Origin: Chloroflexota bacterium | GTDB taxonomy: Bacteria > Chloroflexota > Anaerolineae > Anaerolineales > Villigracilaceae | Length of the DNA: 64,000 bases | Direction: 5' to 3' | Assembly (NCBI GenBank): GCA_021414245.1 | Contig: JAIOOU010000003.1 | Location: forward strand, 372,001 to 436,000 | Part shown: positions 59,305 through 64,000 of the stretch, piece by piece | How the letters are laid out: every line of letters starts with the position of its first letter | How positions within the stretch are numbered: the first letter of the stretch is position 1 | The notes under the pieces: model-generated | What the model was told of the DNA's origin: nothing | Database searches by the model: none | The model's input: only the letters and a program-made list of their open reading frames with translations | Made by a program: the position numbers and the translations under genes

Positions 59305-60946
59305 GAAAATTAATTTCTCTCATGCATGGGATGCCATTAAAATGAAACGACAGGGGACGGCGTTAATCCTTTCAATTATTGTATTTTTATTATTGCTGGC
59401 CACAGCCCCGGATATTGGCCTGACCTGGGATGAACCTGCCTATATTGCAGCTGCCCGATCCTACACAGGCTGGTATGAACAGGTCTTCATAAATCCAGGG
59501 ATAGCTTTTACGCAACAGGTAGTAACGGACGCCTGGCAGGTCAACAGCGAACATCCCCCGCTGGATAAGATCTGGTCAGGAGCCGTATGGGTTTTGGCGC
59601 GCAATTTCACCAGTGATCTGATTGCGCACCGCATGGGCAATATGTTGCTGGTGGGGCTCATGGCCGGGCTGATGTATTTGTGGATTAACGACGCTTATGG
59701 TCAAGCCGCAGGATTTGCAGCGGTGGCAGCCCTGCTGACCATGCCGCGTTTCTTTTTCCATGCTCACCTGTCCGCGCTGGATGTGCCGGCTGCGGCTTCC
59801 GTGCTGATCGTGACATTTGTTTTTTGGAAAACCCTGGAATACAAAAACTGGGCCTGGGGTTTGCTGCTTGGGTTGATCTGGGGACTTGCGTTGGCGACCA
59901 AGATCAATGCGGTCTTTATCCCGGTCACATTGGGGTTATGGTGGCTGATCTTCCGGCGCGAAATGAGGATCCTTGTCCGTTTGATGGTCATGGGCCTGAT
60001 TGCCATGCCGGTTTTCGTAACAGCCTGGCCCTGGCTTTATTTCCATACCATGGAACGCCTGACAGACTATATTGGCTTTGTGACCGACAAGCATTGGGAG
60101 ATCGGGCAATACTATTTTGGCCGTTTTTATCTGCCGCCTCCCTGGCATTTCGGGTTTGTCATGCTGTGGGCGGTTTTACCGCTCTCATTGACGATCCTGT
60201 ATCTTCTTGGGATTGTTCGCACCGGGCGCGGCAAACAGGACGGTGGGTTGGGCTGGCTTTTGTTCCTTTCGGCCCTGACCCCGATCCTCGCGATTGCCAG
60301 CGGCAGAAGCATGGTCTATGACAACGAACGCCTGATCATGGCTGCCTTTCCATTTTTAGCCGGGCTGGCAGGAGCAGGTTTTGGCTGGATCTTTTCGTGG
60401 ATCGAAAAGATCGCCCGTCAATCGGGCAGACCATTCGTTAAGTGGGTTGGATTGACGATTCTGATTGCGCTGGCATTTGGTCCGCAGCTGATCACCATGA
60501 ATTCGCTGTATCCACATTATTTATCCTATTATGGAGAAGGGGTGGGAGGGTTATCCGGGGCAGCCCGCATGGGATTGGAGACCACGTATTGGTGCGAGAC
60601 CTACATGCTGGCCCTGCCTTACATTAATGAACACGCAAAACCAGGCGACCGGATCTGGTCGGACCCGTGGAGTCATGATGTGCTCATCTATTATCAGACC
60701 CAGGACTTGCTGCGGGACGACCTGGTGGTTTTGTCGCCGTATCCGACGACCAGCATCCTGGGTGTTGGCGCGCCTTCGCCGGCAGCCTTCCCCATGGATT
60801 CTGCAGACTGGTATATTGTTCAGCATCGGCAGTCCACGCTCGGATTTGAGGGAACAGATAACAGCATGCTGAAAATTCTAGGTCGTAAAACAGTTGTTTA
60901 TGAATACAGCTTCGACGGGGTGCCGATCCTCACCCTGTATAAATGA
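59297..60946 (+). CDS. PMT/GT39-like membrane glycosyltransferase
   Basis: 549 residues from the ATG at 59297 (GGGGAG upstream), overlapping the haemoglobin gene by 8 bases. About ten to twelve membrane helices. The catalytic acidic pair is in GLTWDEPAYIAAA (Asp45/Glu46) and NSEHPPLDKIW marks the first outer loop. Such enzymes transfer a sugar from a lipid carrier to an exported protein or glycan. The motif set matches the N-terminal half of the fusion at 17601-19730. Confidence 0.85.
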   Translation: MSEKINFSHAWDAIKMKRQGTALILSIIVFLLLLATAPDIGLTWDEPAYIAAARSYTGWYEQVFINPGIAFTQQVVTDAWQVNSEHPPLDKIWSGAVWVLARNFTSDLIAHRMGNMLLVGLMAGLMYLWINDAYGQAAGFAAVAALLTMPRFFFHAHLSALDVPAAASVLIVTFVFWKTLEYKNWAWGLLLGLIWGLALATKINAVFIPVTLGLWWLIFRREMRILVRLMVMGLIAMPVFVTAWPWLYFHTMERLTDYIGFVTDKHWEIGQYYFGRFYLPPPWHFGFVMLWAVLPLSLTILYLLGIVRTGRGKQDGGLGWLLFLSALTPILAIASGRSMVYDNERLIMAAFPFLAGLAGAGFGWIFSWIEKIARQSGRPFVKWVGLTILIALAFGPQLITMNSLYPHYLSYYGEGVGGLSGAARMGLETTYWCETYMLALPYINEHAKPGDRIWSDPWSHDVLIYYQTQDLLRDDLVVLSPYPTTSILGVGAPSPAAFPMDSADWYIVQHRQSTLGFEGTDNSMLKILGRKTVVYEYSFDGVPILTLYK

Positions 60947-60988
60947 GCAATGGACCGTGTTCTACGGCAATCCTGTGTTTCTGTGGTT

Positions 60989-61663
60989 TTATTTCCCAAT
61001 ATTCTTCAACGCCTCGCGCCGACTCAGTGGATGTAAATCCTTGGTGGTTTTCACGAACTTCCTCACAGGTCCTGGGTCTGGCCATGCGTATTGACGTAAT
61101 GCCCAACCGATGGCTTTATTGATAAAGAATTCGTCCGAGCCGAGGTTTTCCTTGATAATCTCGCATAGCAGATCAAAATCCGTCTCTTTTTTGTAACCAA
61201 GCTGAAAAAGCAGGGTCGTGCGGCGCAGCCAGAAATTATCAGACTTGCGCCACTTTTTCAGATACTTTGCCTTCACAGCCGGGAAACGTTTGAAGTGAGT
61301 CCCCACCGTGTGACCTGCCAGTGTATCCACCGTGTCCCACCAGGATTTGGTGATCAGCAGGTATTCAATTGTGATTATGATTTCAGGTTCGAGTTTCTTT
61401 TCGAGTTTGCCTAGAAAACCGTTGGCCGCGTATTGAAATTCACGCTGCGGCAGGCTCCACAGATCGCGCAAAATGACATCCAGCTGGCCGGGCGGGGGGA
61501 GGCCATTTTGTTTGATATGGTCTTTAAGCAGAGCGGCGAATTGCGGTGATTTGATCCCGAGATATTCAAATTGATCCCGCATGTATTTCTTCATCGGCCC
61601 CGCCTGTGCGGGGTTCGCGTTTTCTTCGAACAGCGACTTGAGGGATAGGGTATACGGATGCAT
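60989..61663 (-). CDS. AlkD-like DNA alkylation repair protein
   Basis: 224 residues, all helical HEAT-like repeats. Family marks are MKKYMRDQFEYLGIKSPQFA, WWDTVDTLAGHTVG, WLRRTTLLFQLGYK and FFINKAIGWALRQYAWPDP. AlkD removes positively charged alkylated bases without base flipping. The key Trp, Asp and Arg residues of the family appear present. Confidence 0.88.
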   Translation of the reverse strand: MHPYTLSLKSLFEENANPAQAGPMKKYMRDQFEYLGIKSPQFAALLKDHIKQNGLPPPGQLDVILRDLWSLPQREFQYAANGFLGKLEKKLEPEIIITIEYLLITKSWWDTVDTLAGHTVGTHFKRFPAVKAKYLKKWRKSDNFWLRRTTLLFQLGYKKETDFDLLCEIIKENLGSDEFFINKAIGWALRQYAWPDPGPVRKFVKTTKDLHPLSRREALKNIGK

Positions 61664-61666
61664 TCG

Positions 61667-63286
61667 TTACTTCGCGCCTTCAGGTGGATAATACCGCAGA
61701 TTCCACGCGCCGTTGCCTTCATCCGAGAGGACCGAATATGGAGTTGCGACGAAGATCCACGTGCTGCCGGGTTTCAAGGAAGCCGGGCTGCCATCCGGGT
61801 TGACAAATTTGATCGGCCGGGCCTGGCCGGTCTTTTTTTCGAAATCGCCGGACTTTGTGTCCCAGCGAATATCGTATTTTTGGCCGTCCCGGAACAGAGT
61901 GGCAAATCCGCCGCTGCCCAGTTCAAGATGAATATCCAGGTTGGTGCGGGTGATGACATCGTGCTGCACCGAGATGATGATCACATTTTCGAAGTGCAGT
62001 TGACGGCCGGTTAGCCGGTCCACTTCGGCGTGCAATTGGCCCGCGGTTTTTTTATCGGCATCATCCACAAATCGCAGCCAGGAGCCGTATAACGGATCGT
62101 AGGTCCAGCCCGATTGATTGAGCAGCGCCACATATATATCAAGTTGACTTGCAGGAACGCCGCCTGCGGGCGGTTCGTCTGTGAATAAATTGCTGGCGTA
62201 ATTGAAGTTATTGGAGGTGTGTTTTTTATTGTCTTCTGCCAGGGCTTTAAAGCGGTCCAGTTGCAGCATCGAACCGCCGCCCGCGAAGTTGTGCGTCACG
62301 AAGGCGCAATGTGGAATTTGCTCCAGCACTTCCTCCGATGCAAAGGCATAGATCAGGCATGAACTTTGAAAGAAGCCGGCGATATCGGCATATATTAAAC
62401 GTCCCGAGCGGACCGGCCCGATCTCGGCTTTTGGCATTGGGGTGGATTGATTTGGATCAGGGATTCCCTGTTCGGACGGGATCAGGCCTGCGTCGATGGA
62501 AAGAAGCGTGGACTGAAGGTCCGCTTCGACCTTGCCTGATTGCGGGTCGGCGTCGCTATCGGCATTTTCATCCCCGACGTTTGGACTCGTGAACTGCAGC
62601 CACTCCGGTAAAACGAACTCGAGACTGTATTTTCCTGGGCTGACGTTGAATCCGTAGTAGCCGTTTGAATCCGTGGTCGTGGATTGGATCAAGCTTCCGG
62701 TTGAATCGTAAAGACGTACACACACACCGCCCACGCCCGGTTCATAGGATTCCTGACGCCCATTCCTGTTTTTGTCGAGCCAGACCTGGTTGCCAAGCAA
62801 CAGGGCGGTTTGAGTAAAAACCCCGGTGCGGATTTCGCAATTGCCTGTGACAGGAATCTCCGGTTCGGGAAAAGCCCCATGAAACACGGATAGAAAACGG
62901 GTGGCGCCTTCGGTGATGTAAAACTCAAAGACCCAGGGCGCAAAGGACAACCCTGCCTGTGGACGGGCGGCCGGGGGAAAATGGGATATAGAAACCAGCA
63001 TGGCCGGGTAGGTTAATAGATTCGGGTCCTCGACGGGCAATCCCGAAAGCGGATTGTAGCCGTCCGGAAAATTTTCCTTTTCCGGTCCAAAGGTGTTCGG
63101 CGCGGAAAAGGACTGCGGTGTGGGACTTAAAGTTGGCAGGGGAATTGGGCTGGCAGTTTGCGAAGAAAGCGCGGTGTTTGCCGGGCTTGGTGCTTTGCCC
63201 TTGGTGCATGAAACAGCCAAAGCCAAAAGAATGTACAGTCCCAGGCCCTGGCGGAATTTATATTTTGATTTGTATGGATCGATCAT
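61667..63286 (-). CDS. DUF3048 lipoprotein with an inserted SdrD-B-like domain
   Basis: 539 residues. A signal peptide ends in a lipobox (LALAVSCTKG, Cys 27), then a Ser/Pro/Thr linker. DUF3048 begins at YNPLSGLPVEDPNLL and runs to ATRFLSVFHG (~136). Residues 165-270 are a Cna-B/SdrD-B-like Ig fold (GNQVWLDKNRNGRQES, TTTDSNGYYGFNVSPGKYSL). DUF3048 then resumes with AEIGPVRSGRLIYADIA (287 onward) to the end. So the second domain is inserted in a loop of the first. The protein is surface-anchored; its activity is unknown. Confidence 0.85.
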   Translation of the reverse strand: MIDPYKSKYKFRQGLGLYILLALAVSCTKGKAPSPANTALSSQTASPIPLPTLSPTPQSFSAPNTFGPEKENFPDGYNPLSGLPVEDPNLLTYPAMLVSISHFPPAARPQAGLSFAPWVFEFYITEGATRFLSVFHGAFPEPEIPVTGNCEIRTGVFTQTALLLGNQVWLDKNRNGRQESYEPGVGGVCVRLYDSTGSLIQSTTTDSNGYYGFNVSPGKYSLEFVLPEWLQFTSPNVGDENADSDADPQSGKVEADLQSTLLSIDAGLIPSEQGIPDPNQSTPMPKAEIGPVRSGRLIYADIAGFFQSSCLIYAFASEEVLEQIPHCAFVTHNFAGGGSMLQLDRFKALAEDNKKHTSNNFNYASNLFTDEPPAGGVPASQLDIYVALLNQSGWTYDPLYGSWLRFVDDADKKTAGQLHAEVDRLTGRQLHFENVIIISVQHDVITRTNLDIHLELGSGGFATLFRDGQKYDIRWDTKSGDFEKKTGQARPIKFVNPDGSPASLKPGSTWIFVATPYSVLSDEGNGAWNLRYYPPEGAK

Positions 63287-63367
63287 TCAGTCTCCGATTT
63301 CAGCAATGATGGCGGCTGTGTGATGTTATGTCATTCCCCCGTTCGTCATGTCCTGGCAGTGATGACC

Positions 63368-63850
63368 TTATTTTTCAAAAGCCTCGCGCACTCTTTTATA
63401 GGTATCTTCCAGGGCTTCGGGCAGCACGCGCGTCTCTCCCACGGAGGACATAAAATTCGTGTCACCGGCCCAGCGCGGAACAATATGAATGTGGACGTGC
63501 CCTTTTACGCCCGCGCCTGCTGCCTCGCCGATATTGATGCCCACGTTGAAGGATTCCGCCTTGTAGATCTCGCGCAGGACGGTAGTGCAGCGCGAAGCCA
63601 GCTCCATCATCTCGGCGCGGGTCTCCGCATTCAATTCCTCCAGATTGGGTTTGTGCTCAAAGGGGATGGACATCAAATGTCCGCTGGTGTAGGGAAACCG
63701 GTTGAGGATCACATACGCATTCCTGCCGCGGAAGGCGATCAGATTGTCGGGGCCGTCCGCTTTGGCCTGTGCATTGCAGAATACACAGCCGTCCTCTTTT
63801 TCATGGTTTTCAATGTATGTCATACGCCAGGGTGACCAGAGTTGTTTCAT
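63368..63850 (-). CDS. HIT-family hydrolase
   Basis: 160 residues. The catalytic HIT triad is in KGHVHIHIVPRW. An N-terminal CVFCNAQ gives a CxxC pair that often binds zinc with a later His. Start WSPWRMTYIEN matches Ap4A-hydrolase/phosphorylase-type HIT proteins. It probably acts on a dinucleoside polyphosphate or nucleotidyl adduct. Confidence 0.9.
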   Translation of the reverse strand: MKQLWSPWRMTYIENHEKEDGCVFCNAQAKADGPDNLIAFRGRNAYVILNRFPYTSGHLMSIPFEHKPNLEELNAETRAEMMELASRCTTVLREIYKAESFNVGINIGEAAGAGVKGHVHIHIVPRWAGDTNFMSSVGETRVLPEALEDTYKRVREAFEK

Positions 63851-63875
63851 GGGATGGAATGATTTTAGCAGAGAA

Positions 63876-64000
63876 TCAAGTCTTTTCGCTTTTATCTTGG
63901 ACGCTTCCTCCTTCCGAAATCATTCGTTTTCGATTATGCTCCTTGGCAATGCAGCCCAGTTTGTTCTCCTCGATCCACCTCACCGTTACGCAGGTGACCT
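63876..64000 (-). CDS. C-terminal end of a gene cut by the window edge
   Basis: On the minus strand an open frame enters from the right edge and ends at the TGA at 63876-63878. It reads VTCVTVRWIEENKLGCIAKE and later RMISEGGSVQDKSEKT. Only 41 codons are visible; no family can be named. Confidence 0.45.
   Translation of the reverse strand, partial: VTCVTVRWIEENKLGCIAKEHNRKRMISEGGSVQDKSEKT

Overview
The window looks like a chromosomal segment of a Chloroflexota bacterium, most likely of the Anaerolineae type. This is an inference from gene content: many PAS-rich histidine kinases, PMT-type glycosyltransferases, CUT1 sugar permeases, LysM proteins, a DUF3048 lipoprotein and a eukaryote-like citrate synthase beside malate dehydrogenase. 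I saw no rRNA, tRNA, CRISPR array, phage or transposase gene, so the taxonomy is not anchored by a marker.

Layout. 1-8965 is a signal-transduction block: a left-truncated receiver/multi-PAS protein, an Rcp1-type response regulator and a membrane PAS kinase on the minus strand, then an FHA protein and two more kinases on the plus strand. 9172-10811 holds a cyclic-di-GMP (GEMM-I) riboswitch with its own terminator in front of a secreted cysteine-peptidase-like LysM protein. 10918-14957 is a tightly overlapping operon (membrane protein, selA, M24 peptidase, tsaD). 15298-20860 is the translation cluster tsaC-prmC...prfA, split by an ABC permease and a very unusual glycosyltransferase/ABC-permease fusion. 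20972-23369 carries uvrC, a CheY-like protein and an uncalled 46-aa membrane protein. 24334-27722 holds a kinase/regulator pair, a His-rich membrane protein and an oxidoreductase; the last two share a 37-bp upstream element.

27995-31457 is core metabolism (trxB, mdh, citrate synthase). 31519-37678 mixes a prolyl-oligopeptidase, a DinB-like protein, unknown genes and deoC. deoC is followed by a two-domain ALDH16-type dehydrogenase that could oxidise the acetaldehyde made by DeoC. 40213-43030 is an accessory patch: a META lipoprotein, a DUF559 nuclease between matching palindromes, echoes of the ALDH 3' end, a 56-aa membrane protein, a 21-22-nt periodic AT-rich array, and two copies of a short coding tail, one lying behind an in-frame stop.

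43061-48547 contains a Stf0 sulfotransferase, DegV, an EamA transporter, ABM and RidA proteins, then an alpha/beta hydrolase-TetR-YrdB operon whose promoter is bracketed by a perfect inverted repeat. 48617-52267 has tandem universal stress proteins and a second Rcp1/PAS-kinase pair whose kinase has no obvious start codon. 52426-64000 has a GMC oxidoreductase, a secreted lipoprotein, a LysM protein, thiolase and 3-hydroxyacyl-CoA dehydrogenase, a truncated haemoglobin overlapping a PMT-type glycosyltransferase, AlkD, a DUF3048 lipoprotein interrupted by a SdrD-B-like domain, and a HIT hydrolase.

The strongest candidates for something new are the glycosyltransferase/permease fusion (17601-19730), the riboswitch-controlled secreted protein (9172-10811), the periodic array (41691-41820) and the duplicated hairpin/promoter-like element (14976-15250). 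All functional calls come from reading sequence by eye; none was checked by search.
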